This document shows positions 17,539 through 29,662 of a stretch of DNA of 64,000 bases, piece after piece. Every line of letters starts with the position of its first letter. The stretch's first letter is position 1. The position numbers and the translations under genes were made by a program. The notes beneath the pieces were generated by a model. That model saw only the letters and a list, made by a program, of their open reading frames with translations. It made no database searches and was not told the DNA's origin. This DNA is from Paracoccus maritimus (GTDB lineage Bacteria > Pseudomonadota > Alphaproteobacteria > Rhodobacterales > Rhodobacteraceae), in the NCBI RefSeq assembly GCF_025195095.1, contig NZ_JANAVZ010000004.1, positions 124,001-188,000 on the forward strand. Direction: 5' to 3'.

Positions 17539-19029
17539 ATGTTTTCAATCGACGCCTACAAGAACGAATGGTTCGGCAATATCCGCGCCGATCTGCTGTC
17601 AGGCCTGGTGGTCGCGCTGGCGCTGATCCCCGAGGCCATCGCCTTTTCGATCATCGCCGGTGTGGATCCGAAGGTCGGGCTTTACGCCAGCTTCTCGATT
17701 GCCGTCATCACTGCAATAACCGGCGGGCGCCCTGGAATGATCTCGGCCGCGACCGCCGCGACCGCCGTGCTGATGGTCACGCTGGTGCGCGATCACGGGC
17801 TGGAATACCTGCTGGCCGCCACGGTGCTGGCCGGACTGATCCAGATAGGCGCCGGTGCGCTGCGGCTGGGTTTCGTCATGCGATATGTTTCGAAATCGGT
17901 CATGACAGGCTTCGTGAACGCGCTGGCGATCCTGATCTTCATGGCGCAGTTGCCTGAACTGGATCCGCGCCACGTCCCGCCGCTGACCTATGTGCTGGTC
18001 GCCGCGGGGCTTGCGATCATCTACCTGTTTCCGCGCATCACCAAGGCGATCCCCTCGCCGCTGGTCACCATCGTCGTGCTGACCACGCTCAGCCTGATGC
18101 TGGGATGGGACGTGCGCACCGTCGGCGACATGGGGGCATTGCCCGACACCTTGCCGATGTTCCTGCTGCCGGACGTGCCGCTGAACCTGGACACGTTGCT
18201 GATCATCCTGCCCTATTCGGTCGCGGTCGCGGTGGTCGGGCTGCTGGAAAGCCTGATGACGCAGAATTTGGTGGACGAGTTGACCGACACCCGGTCCAAC
18301 CGCAACCAGGAATGCATCGGTCAGGGGCTGGCCAACACCGCCACCGGCTTCATCGGCGGCATGGCGGGCTGTGCGATGATCGGGCAGTCGATGATCAACG
18401 TCAAATCCGGCGGACGCGGCCGGCTGTCGTGTTTCGTGGCCGGGGTATTCTTGCTGATCCTTGTCACCGGACTGGGTGATCTGGTCAGTCAGATCCCGAT
18501 GCCGGCGCTGGTCGCGATCATGATCATGGTGTCGATCGGCACGTTCTCTTGGTCGTCGATCCGCAACCTGCGCACGCATCCCCGGTCGTCCTCGGTTGTC
18601 ATGCTGGCGACCGTCGTGACGGTCGTCTACACCCATAATCTGGCGATCGGGGTCCTGGTCGGCGTCTTGCTGTCGGGGATCTTCTTCGCCGCCAAGATCG
18701 CACAGCTTTTCCGCGTGACCTCGACGATCTCGGCCGATGGCCGCGAACGGATCTACAAAGTTGAAGGTCAGCTGTTCTATGGCTCGGTCGAGGATTTCAT
18801 GGCCGCTTTCGATTTCCGTGAAGCGCTGGAAAAAGTGGTGATCGATGTCAGTCAGGCGCATATCTGGGACATCAGCTCGGTGCAGGCCCTTGACATGGCG
18901 ATCCTGAAATTCCGCCGCGACGGGGCTGATGTCGAACTGGTCGGCATGAACGAGGCGTCCGAGACGATCGTGGACAAGCTTGCAGTTCATGACAAGCCGG
19001 GTGCCATGGACCAGCTGGCTGCCCATTGA
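17539..19029 (+). CDS. SulP family inorganic anion transporter with STAS domain
   Basis: SLC26/SulP-type inner-membrane transporter; substrates in bacteria include sulfate, bicarbonate and organic acids, and the substrate here is not evident. The 496-residue product opens [20 protein letters not shown] and has 10-14 hydrophobic segments, including [22 protein letters not shown] and [22 protein letters not shown]-terminal STAS domain spans about residues 410-496 ([39 protein letters not shown]). I chose the ATG at 17539 because an upstream start at 17503 adds an atypical leader. The universal stress gene follows after 14 bp, so they probably form one unit. Confidence 0.9.
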   Translation: MFSIDAYKNEWFGNIRADLLSGLVVALALIPEAIAFSIIAGVDPKVGLYASFSIAVITAITGGRPGMISAATAATAVLMVTLVRDHGLEYLLAATVLAGLIQIGAGALRLGFVMRYVSKSVMTGFVNALAILIFMAQLPELDPRHVPPLTYVLVAAGLAIIYLFPRITKAIPSPLVTIVVLTTLSLMLGWDVRTVGDMGALPDTLPMFLLPDVPLNLDTLLIILPYSVAVAVVGLLESLMTQNLVDELTDTRSNRNQECIGQGLANTATGFIGGMAGCAMIGQSMINVKSGGRGRLSCFVAGVFLLILVTGLGDLVSQIPMPALVAIMIMVSIGTFSWSSIRNLRTHPRSSSVVMLATVVTVVYTHNLAIGVLVGVLLSGIFFAAKIAQLFRVTSTISADGRERIYKVEGQLFYGSVEDFMAAFDFREALEKVVIDVSQAHIWDISSVQALDMAILKFRRDGADVELVGMNEASETIVDKLAVHDKPGAMDQLAAH

Positions 19030-19043
19030 ACGAGGAGACCGAG

Positions 19044-19898
19044 ATGGCAGAGAAGATCACAGCCCTTGTGGACGCGTCGCTTTACGCGGCATCCGTCTGC
19101 GAACACGCCGCCTGGATCTCGCAGCGGACCGGCGCGCCGGTCCAGTTGTTGCATGTGATGGGTCGTCGCCAGGGTGCCGCCCCGCAGGATCTGTCCGGTT
19201 CGATCCGTTTGGGCGCGCGGACGAGGCTGTTGGAGGAACTGGCCGAACTTGACGCGCGGCGCGCCCGGATCAGTAACGAACATGGGCGGGCGATTCTGGA
19301 CGATGCGCGTGCGCTGACCGAGGCAGCGGGGGCGACCGATGTCACCACCCGGCTGATGCATGGCGACCTGATCGACACCGTCGCGGATCTGCAATCCGAA
19401 ACCCGCGTCGTGCTGATCGGCAAGCGGGGAGAGGCTGCGGATTTCGCCAAGGGTCATCTTGGCTCGAACCTGGAACGTGTCGCCAGGATCAGCCACAAGC
19501 CTGTTCTGGTCGCCTCGCGTGCGTTCCGTCCGGTCAGCAAGGTGCTGATCGCCTTCGACGGTGGCGCCTCGGCGCAAAAGGCCGTGGATTATATGGCCAC
19601 CAGCCCGCTTTACCGTGACCTGTCTCTGGAACTGGCGATGGTCGGCGGCCCCGACCCCGAGCGTCAGCGGAAAATCGACGCTGCGGCGACCACCCTGCGC
19701 GATGCGGGGCTGGATGCAAGCAGCCGCCGTGTCGAGGGTCAACCGGAAGCTGCACTGGCCCAGCTTGTCGAGGAGGAAGGCTTCGACATGCTGGTGATGG
19801 GCGCCTATGGCCATAGCCGGATCCGCAGCCTGATGATCGGCTCGACCACCACGCAGATGATCCAGTCCTGCAAGGTCCCGCTGCTGCTGTTCCGCTAG
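19044..19898 (+). CDS. Universal stress protein, tandem UspA domains
   Basis: Cytosolic stress-associated nucleotide-binding protein. The 284-residue product contains two UspA folds: the first from MAEKITALVDASLYAASV to about residue 150, the second ending in LVMGAYGHSRIRSLMIGSTTTQMI, the G-2x-G-9x-G(S/T) ATP-binding signature. The ATG at 19044 has GAGGAG seven bases upstream; a TTG at 19026 overlaps the transporter stop and is less likely. Placement directly behind a SulP transporter with its own STAS domain suggests a role in modulating that transporter, which is inference. Confidence 0.9.
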   Translation: MAEKITALVDASLYAASVCEHAAWISQRTGAPVQLLHVMGRRQGAAPQDLSGSIRLGARTRLLEELAELDARRARISNEHGRAILDDARALTEAAGATDVTTRLMHGDLIDTVADLQSETRVVLIGKRGEAADFAKGHLGSNLERVARISHKPVLVASRAFRPVSKVLIAFDGGASAQKAVDYMATSPLYRDLSLELAMVGGPDPERQRKIDAAATTLRDAGLDASSRRVEGQPEAALAQLVEEEGFDMLVMGAYGHSRIRSLMIGSTTTQMIQSCKVPLLLFR

Positions 19899-20054
19899 GC
19901 ACACGGGCTGCACGGCGCAAGATCCATCTGCCCACCGAGATCCATCCGAAGATGCGCCTGCACACCCTTCGTGCAGGACAGCGCGTCAGCGCTCTGGAAG
20001 ACCTGCGCGATGCGTGGCAAGTCTTGATCGCAGCAACCGGCAACGGAGGGACAG

Positions 20055-20798
20055 ATGGATCTTTCACATAGTCGCGCGATCATCACCGGCGGCGCATCGG
20101 GACTTGGCGCTGCGACCGCGCAGCATTTCCGCGACCGCGGCGCCCGCGTGATGGTACTGGATCTGGATCCCGACGGCGCAGAGACCGCGGCCGCGATGGG
20201 CGCAGGCTTTGCCCGCACCGATGTCACTGATGAGGACAGCGTCGCCGCAGCCATCGCCGAAGCGGTGCGGGAAATGGGGCGCATCGACGTCTGTGTGAAC
20301 TGCGCGGGCATCGCGACCGGGGAAAAGACAGTCGGCCGCGACGGTCCGCACAGCCTGTCTGGCTTTCGCCGAACCATCGAGATCAACCTGATCGGCAGTT
20401 TCAACGTGCTGCGCCTAGCCGCCGCCGAGATGGCCCGCAACAGCCGCGAGGAAAACGGTGTTATCGTCAACACCGCCTCAATCGCGGCCTTCGACGGCCA
20501 GAAGGGTCAAGCCGCCTATGCCGCGTCCAAGGCTGCGATCGCCGGCATGACACTGCCCATCGCACGCGACCTGGCATCGCAGGGCATCCGGATCTGCGCG
20601 ATCGCACCGGGCATCTTCGGCACCCCCATGCTGCGCGGCCTGCCGCAAGACGTGCAAGACAGCCTTGCCGCTGAAGTGACGTTCCCCAAGCGACTGGGCG
20701 ATCCGGCCGAATACGCCCGCACGGCCGCCTTCGTGGTCGAGAATCCCTATCTGAACGGCGAGGTGATAAGGCTGGACGGGGCGCTGCGGATGCGCTGA
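20055..20798 (+). CDS. SDR family oxidoreductase, 3-hydroxyacyl-CoA dehydrogenase type II-like
   Basis: NAD-dependent short-chain dehydrogenase of 247 residues. The Rossmann motif is TGGASGLGAA (12-21), the NAG equivalent is NCAGIA, the catalytic Tyr/Lys pair is YAASKAA, and the C terminus FVVENPYLNGEVIRLDGALRM is characteristic of HSD10-like 3-hydroxyacyl-CoA dehydrogenases used in fatty-acid and branched-chain acid oxidation. The ATG at 20055 has GGAGGG upstream. No beta-oxidation partners are adjacent, so the exact substrate is open. Confidence 0.85.
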   Translation: MDLSHSRAIITGGASGLGAATAQHFRDRGARVMVLDLDPDGAETAAAMGAGFARTDVTDEDSVAAAIAEAVREMGRIDVCVNCAGIATGEKTVGRDGPHSLSGFRRTIEINLIGSFNVLRLAAAEMARNSREENGVIVNTASIAAFDGQKGQAAYAASKAAIAGMTLPIARDLASQGIRICAIAPGIFGTPMLRGLPQDVQDSLAAEVTFPKRLGDPAEYARTAAFVVENPYLNGEVIRLDGALRMR

Positions 20799-20890
20799 GC
20801 GGCTGGCAGATGGGTCGTGCGATCCTCTTGCGCGACCACGGGCGCGCGTTTAGCGTTCAAGAAAACGGACCAACAGGAAGGCCCAACATC

Positions 20891-21931
20891 ATGCGCTTGC
20901 TGACAACCACAATACTGGCGTCCGCCCTTGCGATGCCAGCGTTCGCCGCCGATCCCGAACTGACGGTGTTCGACTGGGCGGGCTTCGAGGAGCCCTCGAT
21001 CTTTCAGAGCTATGTCGACAAGCACGGCGACAGCCCGACCTTCGCCTTTTATGGCGACGATGACGAAGCCTTCCAGAAGGTCGCATCCGGCTTCAAGGCC
21101 GATGTTGCCCACCCGTGCAGCCAGATGATCAGCAAGTATCGCGACGCCGGACTGATCGAGCCGTGGGACACCTCGAAGATCCCGAATTTCGACAAGATCG
21201 ACCCGAAATTCCTGGATTCGCCGATCTACAAGGACGACGAGGGTGTGTGGTACATCCCGACCGACTGGGGCGCGACCGCCATCGCCTATAATCCCGAGAC
21301 CGTCCCCGCCGAGGATGTCTCGACCCTGCAGGTCTTTGTCGATCCGAAATATCAGGGCCGGACATCTTTGCCCGACAGCCCCGACGACGTCTGGGCGCTG
21401 GCCTATCTGGCCACCGGCACCACGGACTGGACCGATGTGACCGAAGAACAGTTCCAGGCGGCTGCCGACTGGCTTCGCCAGGCGCATCAGAACGTGGCAG
21501 CCTACTGGTCCGACCCGTCGGAACAGGCGCAGTTGATGGCCTCGGGTGCGGTGGATGTGGCATGGTCGTGGAACGATGGCGTGGTGTATCTTCAGGCCGA
21601 CAACTATCCCGTCGCATTCCAGCGCGAGGCCAAGGAAGGATCATCGACCTTCTTCTGCGGCTTCATCAACCTGAAGGACGGGCCGGGCAGCGAAGAGAAG
21701 GCGTATGATTTCATCAACGCTTGGCTGGAGCCGTCCGCCGGACGCGCGCTGCTGGACACGATCGGTTATGGCCACACCTCGACCGAGGCGATGGCGACGA
21801 TCGAGGACGATCCGGCGGTCAAGGAAGGGCTTGGGCCGGTCGACGCCCCGATCCTGGCGCAGACCCCCAATTCACCCGCGCAGCGCGAGCGCCAGCAGGC
21901 CGAGTTCGAGAAGATCAAGGCCGGGTTCTGA
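20891..21931 (+). CDS. ABC transporter substrate-binding protein, spermidine/putrescine type (orphan)
   Basis: Periplasmic binding protein of the PotD-like class. The 346-residue product has a clear signal peptide (MRLLTTTILASALAMPAFA, cleavage after AFA) and the mature protein opens ADPELTVFDWAGFEEPSIF, followed by FKADVAHPCSQMISKYRDAG, WYIPTDWGATAIAYNPE and VAWSWNDGVVYLQADNYPVAF. The ATG at 20891 has AGGAAGG about nine bases upstream. No permease or ATPase genes are adjacent, so it either serves a transporter elsewhere or is a stand-alone binding protein. The ligand is not determined. Confidence 0.88.
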   Translation: MRLLTTTILASALAMPAFAADPELTVFDWAGFEEPSIFQSYVDKHGDSPTFAFYGDDDEAFQKVASGFKADVAHPCSQMISKYRDAGLIEPWDTSKIPNFDKIDPKFLDSPIYKDDEGVWYIPTDWGATAIAYNPETVPAEDVSTLQVFVDPKYQGRTSLPDSPDDVWALAYLATGTTDWTDVTEEQFQAAADWLRQAHQNVAAYWSDPSEQAQLMASGAVDVAWSWNDGVVYLQADNYPVAFQREAKEGSSTFFCGFINLKDGPGSEEKAYDFINAWLEPSAGRALLDTIGYGHTSTEAMATIEDDPAVKEGLGPVDAPILAQTPNSPAQRERQQAEFEKIKAGF

Positions 21932-21943
21932 TTTCAGCAACCT

Positions 21944-22020
21944 GCCAGCCCGACGGCTGGCGCAAGCCGGGGGCTGACTGCCCCCGGACCCCCGCTGGTG
22001 TATTCGCGAAAAAGAACCCG
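21944..22020. repeat. Intergenic hairpin element, Rhodobacteraceae-type repeat
   Basis: Two perfect hairpins, GCCAGCC-cgac-GGCTGGC (21944-21961) and CCGGGGGC-tgact-GCCCCCGG (21967-21987), are followed by a tail with GTGTATTCGCGAAAAAG. Elements of this composition recur between genes in many Rhodobacteraceae genomes. Here it lies between two converging genes and the poly-A tail would give a T-tract on the reverse strand, so it may also act as a terminator. Only one copy is seen in this window. Confidence 0.5.
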
Positions 22021-22030
22021 AATGGCGGCG

Positions 22031-22384
22031 TTATCCGCCGATCACCAGCATGCCGTTTTCCAGCGACACCGGAACGGGATCGAGGCCGCAATCCGCCCCC
22101 TCGATCGCCCGGCCCGTGCGCAGATCGAAACGTGCGCCGTGCCCCGTGCACAGCAGCATCGTGCCATCCGCCGACAGCATCTGGTCGCCCCGATAGTTCA
22201 GCGGCAGATACTGGTGCGGACAGGCATTCACATAAGCAAGATAGCCCCCCGCATCCTTCACCATCAGCAGGGGGAATTCACCCTTCTCGGTGCTGAGGCT
22301 CACGGGGTGGACATCGGTCACCTCGATCGCTGCACAGATCGGTGTTCCCGGCGCGGGGGCGGTGCTGTAATCACGCCAACTCAT
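22031..22384 (-). CDS. Small Rieske [2Fe-2S] protein
   Basis: Soluble ferredoxin-like Rieske protein of 117 residues. The cluster ligands are visible as CPH (NACPHQYLPLNYRG) and CTGH (LLCTGHGARFDLRTG), the C-x-H / C-x2-H pattern, followed by the usual ARFD and DPVPVSLENGMLVI. It could be an electron carrier or a subunit of an oxygenase; no oxygenase alpha subunit is adjacent. It lies 40 bp downstream of hppD on the same strand, behind a stable hairpin. The ATG at 22384 gives a family-like start (MSWRDYSTAP); a longer reading would run into hppD. Confidence 0.85.
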   Translation of the reverse strand: MSWRDYSTAPAPGTPICAAIEVTDVHPVSLSTEKGEFPLLMVKDAGGYLAYVNACPHQYLPLNYRGDQMLSADGTMLLCTGHGARFDLRTGRAIEGADCGLDPVPVSLENGMLVIGG

Positions 22385-22391
22385 GCAAACC

Positions 22392-22417
22392 GGCCCCGCC
22401 GCTCCTCCGGCGGGGCC
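22392..22417 (-). terminator. Hairpin between hppD and the Rieske gene
   Basis: Perfect 10-bp stem GGCCCCGCCG / CGGCGGGGCC with a 6-base loop that reads GAGGAG on the transcribed strand. It starts right after the hppD stop and ends 7 bases before the Rieske start. It has no good T-tract, so it may be an attenuator or processing site rather than a full terminator; the loop also contains a Shine-Dalgarno-like sequence. Confidence 0.45.
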
Positions 22418-22424
22418 ATCCTCC

Positions 22425-23537
22425 CTACTTGGCCGGTGCGGCGTCAAGGACACCGCGCCGGATCTGGTCTTCCTCGATCGATTCGAACAGCGCCCGGAAA
22501 TTGCCCTCGCCGAAGCCGTCATCGCCTTTGCGCTGAATGAATTCGAAGAAGATCGGCCCGATCACAGTCTTCGAGAAGATCTGCAGCAGGATGCGTGTCT
22601 CTCCGCCGCCGACCACACCTTCGCCGTCGATCAGGATGCCGTGTTTCTTCATTCGTTCGATCGGTTCCTCGTGCCCGATGACGCGCTTTTTCGACATCTC
22701 GTAGTAGATGTCCGGCGGGCCGGGCATGAAATCCATTCCAGCCTGGCTGATCTGGTCCGTGCCGGCATAGATATCGTCCGAGGCAATGGCGATGTGCTGG
22801 ATGCCTTCGCCCTTGTATTCCTTGATATATTCCTCGATCTGGCTGTGATCGTCGGTGGATTCGTTGATCGGAATCCGGATCTTGCCATCGGGCGAGGTCA
22901 GTGCGCGGCTAACAAGGCCGGTCTGCTTGCCCTTGATGTCGAAATACTTGATCTCGCGGAAATTGAAGGTGTCGTGGTAGAATTTGTACCAGGTGTCCAT
23001 GTTGCCGCGGATCACGTTGTGGGTCAGGTGATCCAGATAGTAGAAGCCGAAGCCCTTGGGCCGTGGATCAACTTCATCCAGCCAGTCGAAGTCGGCCTCG
23101 TAGGCGCTGCCCTCGTCACCGTAGCGGTCGACGAAATACAGCAACGAGCCGCCGATGCCATAGACCGCCGGTGCCTCGATCGACTTGCCGTCGCCCGCAT
23201 ATTCCTTGGCCCCAAGGTCCAACGCGCGCTTCAAAGCGGCCTGCGCATCCACGACGCGCCATGCCATCGCCGGTGCACAGGGACCGTGTTCCTTGACAAA
23301 GCCTGCAGCGTGGCTGCCCGGATCGGCGTTCAGCAGATAATTGATGTCACCCTGACGATACAGCGTGATGTCCTTGGACTTGTGCTTCGCGACGGGCACG
23401 AAGCCCATCTGACGAAAGATCCTGTCCAGCTTTTCGGGTTGCGGATGGGCATACTCGACGAATTCGAAACCGTCGGTGCCTGCCGGGTTCGCCTTGGAAA
23501 TCGTGGCTTTCGGGGCATTATGCGGGAATGGGCCCAT
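22425..23537 (-). CDS. hppD: 4-Hydroxyphenylpyruvate dioxygenase
   Basis: Fe(II) dioxygenase that converts 4-hydroxyphenylpyruvate to homogentisate in tyrosine catabolism. The 370-residue product has the two-vicinal-oxygen-chelate layout with metal ligands in YLDHLTHNV, EGIQHIAIASDDI and FFEFIQRKGDDGFGEGNF. The N terminus MGPFPHNAPKATISKANPAG and ATG at 23537 are supported by AGGAGGAG upstream. A divergent Lrp/AsnC regulator begins about 137 bp away and probably controls it. Homogentisate dioxygenase is not in the window. Confidence 0.97.
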   Translation of the reverse strand: MGPFPHNAPKATISKANPAGTDGFEFVEYAHPQPEKLDRIFRQMGFVPVAKHKSKDITLYRQGDINYLLNADPGSHAAGFVKEHGPCAPAMAWRVVDAQAALKRALDLGAKEYAGDGKSIEAPAVYGIGGSLLYFVDRYGDEGSAYEADFDWLDEVDPRPKGFGFYYLDHLTHNVIRGNMDTWYKFYHDTFNFREIKYFDIKGKQTGLVSRALTSPDGKIRIPINESTDDHSQIEEYIKEYKGEGIQHIAIASDDIYAGTDQISQAGMDFMPGPPDIYYEMSKKRVIGHEEPIERMKKHGILIDGEGVVGGGETRILLQIFSKTVIGPIFFEFIQRKGDDGFGEGNFRALFESIEEDQIRRGVLDAAPAK

Positions 23538-23635
23538 GTGCTCCTCCTGTTCGGTGCGTTCCTGTCGCTATGGTTTCAATATCGTGTGGGATCGATGCAC
23601 GAAGCTTGCGAAGCGCGGAACTTCTGCGGCATGAT

Positions 23636-23650
23636 TGCATGAAACATGCA
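23636..23650. promoter_or_regulatory. Palindromic operator candidate in hppD/Lrp intergenic region
   Basis: TGCATG-aaa-CATGCA is a perfect 15-bp inverted repeat between the divergent hppD and Lrp-type genes. It overlaps an upstream alternative ATG (23639) of the regulator, which supports the later start at 23675 if the site is a true operator. Confidence 0.45.
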
Positions 23651-23674
23651 CTGAATACCTCACAGGCGCGCGAA

Positions 23675-24136
23675 ATGGATCTGGATGGCTTTGACATTGC
23701 ATTGTTGGCTGCATTGCAGCGTGACGGATCGCTGACCAACGCGGCGCTGGCCGAGGTGGTCAACCTGTCGGCGTCGCAATGTTCGCGCAGGCGCGCGGCG
23801 CTGGAAAAGGCCGGGATCATCGACGGCTATTCCGCACGCCTGAACGCGACCAGCCTTGGGTTCGGGCTGCGGGCGATCATTCGGGTCAACCTGTCCAGCC
23901 ACGGGCAAAGCAAGGAAGACGACTTTGCCCGCTTCGTGGCCAGCCATCCACAGATCCGGTCCGCGTTCTCGGTGTCGGGCGATGCTGATTACGTTCTTGA
24001 TATCCGGGCGCGCGATCTGGATGCCTTCGCGGACTTCATCCACCGCCATCTGCTGCCACATCCGCAGGTCGCACAGGTGCGGTCCGAAATCGTGCTGAAG
24101 ACGCTGAAGGATGATCGCGGCATCCCGTTGCGCTGA
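23675..24136 (+). CDS. Lrp/AsnC family transcriptional regulator
   Basis: DNA-binding regulator of 153 residues: an N-terminal helix-turn-helix (DGSLTNAALAEVVNLSASQC, then SRRRAALEKAGII) and a C-terminal RAM/ligand domain (SVSGDADYVLDIRARDLDAF). The start MDLDGFDIALLAALQ at 23675 is the normal beginning of the family; an ATG at 23639 would add 12 residues and overlap a palindrome. Its divergent position next to hppD suggests that it responds to an aromatic amino acid or its keto acid and controls tyrosine breakdown, which is inference from context. Confidence 0.88.
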   Translation: MDLDGFDIALLAALQRDGSLTNAALAEVVNLSASQCSRRRAALEKAGIIDGYSARLNATSLGFGLRAIIRVNLSSHGQSKEDDFARFVASHPQIRSAFSVSGDADYVLDIRARDLDAFADFIHRHLLPHPQVAQVRSEIVLKTLKDDRGIPLR

Positions 24137-24249
24137 CGTGGCACAGAGCGCGCGATTATCGAAATGACTCATCATCTTCTGGAAAATTATGAATTTGCGC
24201 ACAGCGCCGCCGATCTTTATGTTCCGGCTTTCCCAGCAAGAGTGTGACC

Positions 24250-25285
24250 ATGACCGGCAAACTGAAACAATCCGCTGCCTTTCAGGACCTGAACAGGCTT
24301 GCCGCCGAACGCATCCTGATCCTGGATGGCGCCATGGGCACGCAGATCCAGAATCTGGGGCTGGACGAGGACGACTATATCGGGCGAGGATCCGGCCATG
24401 CCTGCCGGCACCATTCCGACCACCCGCAAAAGGGCAACAACGATCTTCTGATCCTGACCCAGCCCGAGGCCGTCGAGCAGATCCACTACAACTATGCCAT
24501 CGCCGGGGCGGATATCGTCGAGACCAACACGTTTTCCTCGACGACGATCGCACAGGCCGACTACGGGCTTGAGCAGGCGGTTCACGACCTGAACGCCGAA
24601 GGCGCTCGCGTGGTTCGGCGCGCCCTGGATCGGGCCACGGCAGAGGATGGCCGGCCGCGTTTCGTTGCTGGCGCGCTTGGCCCGACGAACCGGACCGCGT
24701 CGATCAGTCCGGACGTAAACAATCCCGGCTATCGTGCCGTCACGTTCGAGGAATTGCGTGTCGCCTATCTGCAGCAGGCGACGGGGCTGATCGAAGGCGG
24801 CGCGGATATCCTGCTGATCGAGACGATCTTCGACACGCTGAATGCAAAGGCCGCGATCTTTGCCTGCCTGCAGGCGATGCAGGCGCATGGTCAGGCGCTG
24901 CCCCTGATGATCTCGGGCACGATCACTGATGCGTCGGGCCGTACCCTGTCCGGTCAGACGCCGACCGCATTCTGGCATTCTGTCCGCCACGCGCGGCCCT
25001 GGACGGTCGGTCTGAACTGCGCACTTGGCGCCGCGGCGATGCGCCCACATTTGGCGGAACTCTCGGGTGTGGCTGACACGCTGATCTGCGCCTATCCGAA
25101 TGCCGGCCTGCCAAATGCGTTTGGCGAATATGACGAGGGCCCACAGGACACTGCCGTTCAGGTCGCCGAATTCGCCCGCGAGGGTCTGGTGAACGTGGTC
25201 GGCGGCTGTTGCGGCACAACGCCCGACCATATCCGCGCCATCGCCGAGGCGGTGGCCGAATTCAGCCCGCGAAAGGTGCCCGAAT

Positions 25286-25293
<8 letters not shown>
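24250..25293 (+). CDS. metH: Methionine synthase, homocysteine-binding half (split MetH)
   Basis: Zinc-dependent homocysteine S-methyltransferase domain of cobalamin-dependent methionine synthase on its own polypeptide of 347 residues. The start [20 protein letters not shown] matches MetH, and the zinc cysteines are in VGLNCALGA and [12 protein letters not shown]. In E. coli this domain is the first third of a 1227-residue MetH. The next gene carries all remaining domains and its ATG overlaps this stop by 8 bp (ATGCCTGA), so this looks like a real gene fission rather than a frameshift. I chose the ATG at 24250 over the GTG at 24244. There is no obvious riboswitch in the 113 bp upstream. Confidence 0.93.
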
Positions 25294-27994
<2,701 letters not shown>

Positions 27995-28031
27995 TCGCCG
28001 CGCGCCGCTTGGCCCGTCATCTGTTTAGTGA

Positions 28032-29465
28032 CTAGTCCTTGCTGTCGCGGGCATAGACATCCTCATAGCGGATGATGTCGTCCTCGCCCAGATAGCTGCC
28101 GGTCTGCACCTCGATCAGGACCATCGGAACCTTGCCGGGGTTTTCCATCCGGTGAACGGCCCCAAGGGGCACATAGATCGACTGGTTTTCCGTCACCAGG
28201 GTCACGGTCTCGTCCACCGTGACCCTTGCCGTGCCGCTGACCACGATCCAGTGTTCCGACCTGTGCACATGGCTTTGCAGCGACAATGCAGCGCCAGGTT
28301 TCACCACGATCCGCTTGACCTGAAAACGGTCGGCCAGGGCCAGCGTCTCGAACCAGCCCCAGGGGCGGTGATCGCGCGGAAACGCCACGGCCTGCTTGCG
28401 GTTCTTCTTCTTCAGCGCGGTCACCGCCTGACGGACGTCCTGCGCACGCGACTTGTCCGCAACCAGCACCGCATCGCCGGTCGCCACCACCATTACATCC
28501 CGCAACCCGATGCCGACGACCTGCAGATCATCGCTGTCCGACCGCAGCAGGACATCGTTGCAATCGATGGCGGTCGAGTTCTGATCCGCAACCACGCCCT
28601 CGTCGGACGGATGGCGACCCAATTCCTCGCGCCAGACCGCATCCCAGCCGCCCAGATCCGACCAGCGCCCGGAAAACCGCACGACGGTCAGGTTGTCGGC
28701 CTTTTCCATCACCGCGTAGTCGATCGAATTGTCCGGCAGCTTGTCCCAGGGATCGCGCGCCAAACGCAGGAACCCGATATCGGTCCTTGCCTGGTCAAGC
28801 GCCGCTTGCACCAGATCCAGGTATTCTGGCGCATGTGCCCGAAATGCCTCGATCATCGCCCTGGCGCTGAACAGGAAGATCCCCGCGTTCCAAAGAAAAT
28901 TGCCCTGATCCAGCATCTGGGCCGCGCGTGCGGCATCGGGTTTTTCGACGAAACGGGCAAGGGGTTGCGGCCCCTCGCCCTGACCGGCCAGTTCCAGATA
29001 GCCGTAACCCGTCTCGGGCCTGTCGGGCGCGATTCCAAAGGTCACGATCCGCCCTTCAAGGGCCGGCTTCGCCCCGGCCTCGACCGCGGCGGCAAAGGCC
29101 TTGGCATCGGGAATGACGTGATCGGAAGGCGCGACAAGCAGCAGCCTGTCAGGATCCTCGGCTGCGACCATCAACGCGGCGGCCAGAACCGCGGGCGCGG
29201 TGTTGCGACCAGAAGGTTCGATCGCGATCGCACCCGGCGCAATGCCGATCTGGTCCAGCTGCTCGGCGACGATGAAGCGGAAATCGGCGTTGGTCATGAC
29301 GATCGGATCGGTATAGCCCGCACCCGACAACCGCTTGGCCGAGGCCTGAAACAATGTTTCCTCGCCGATCAGCGGGGCGAACTGCTTGGGAAAGCTTTTG
29401 CGCGAAACGGGCCACAGACGGGTGCCAGACCCGCCCGCCATCAGAACCGGTGTAATCTTACTCAT
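28032..29465 (-). CDS. manC: Mannose-1-phosphate guanylyltransferase / mannose-6-phosphate isomerase
   Basis: Bifunctional type II enzyme making GDP-mannose for polysaccharide synthesis. The 477-residue product has the pyrophosphorylase signature GGSGTRLWPVSRKSFPKQF at the N terminus, the FVEKP motif, and a C-terminal cupin PMI domain (RPWGWFETL, LSLQSHVHRSEHWIVVSG). The start at 29465 has GAGGGG seven bases upstream. No other exopolysaccharide genes are adjacent, so which glycan it serves is unknown. Confidence 0.95.
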   Translation of the reverse strand: MSKITPVLMAGGSGTRLWPVSRKSFPKQFAPLIGEETLFQASAKRLSGAGYTDPIVMTNADFRFIVAEQLDQIGIAPGAIAIEPSGRNTAPAVLAAALMVAAEDPDRLLLVAPSDHVIPDAKAFAAAVEAGAKPALEGRIVTFGIAPDRPETGYGYLELAGQGEGPQPLARFVEKPDAARAAQMLDQGNFLWNAGIFLFSARAMIEAFRAHAPEYLDLVQAALDQARTDIGFLRLARDPWDKLPDNSIDYAVMEKADNLTVVRFSGRWSDLGGWDAVWREELGRHPSDEGVVADQNSTAIDCNDVLLRSDSDDLQVVGIGLRDVMVVATGDAVLVADKSRAQDVRQAVTALKKKNRKQAVAFPRDHRPWGWFETLALADRFQVKRIVVKPGAALSLQSHVHRSEHWIVVSGTARVTVDETVTLVTENQSIYVPLGAVHRMENPGKVPMVLIEVQTGSYLGEDDIIRYEDVYARDSKD

Positions 29466-29662
29466 TCAAAGACCCCTCGAACACGCCCCGCGCGCCCCCT
29501 TTTGCCACACGCCGCCGACTCCGGCGACATTCCCAAGGACGATTCGCCCGCAGGCTGTACGATCCGCCGTGCCAATGCACGACGCGCCCCGCCTGCCTTG
29601 TCCCATTTCAGGGATAGCCGATGCAACGGGACCCGCCAAGAGAGAGGCGCGCGCGATTTGAT

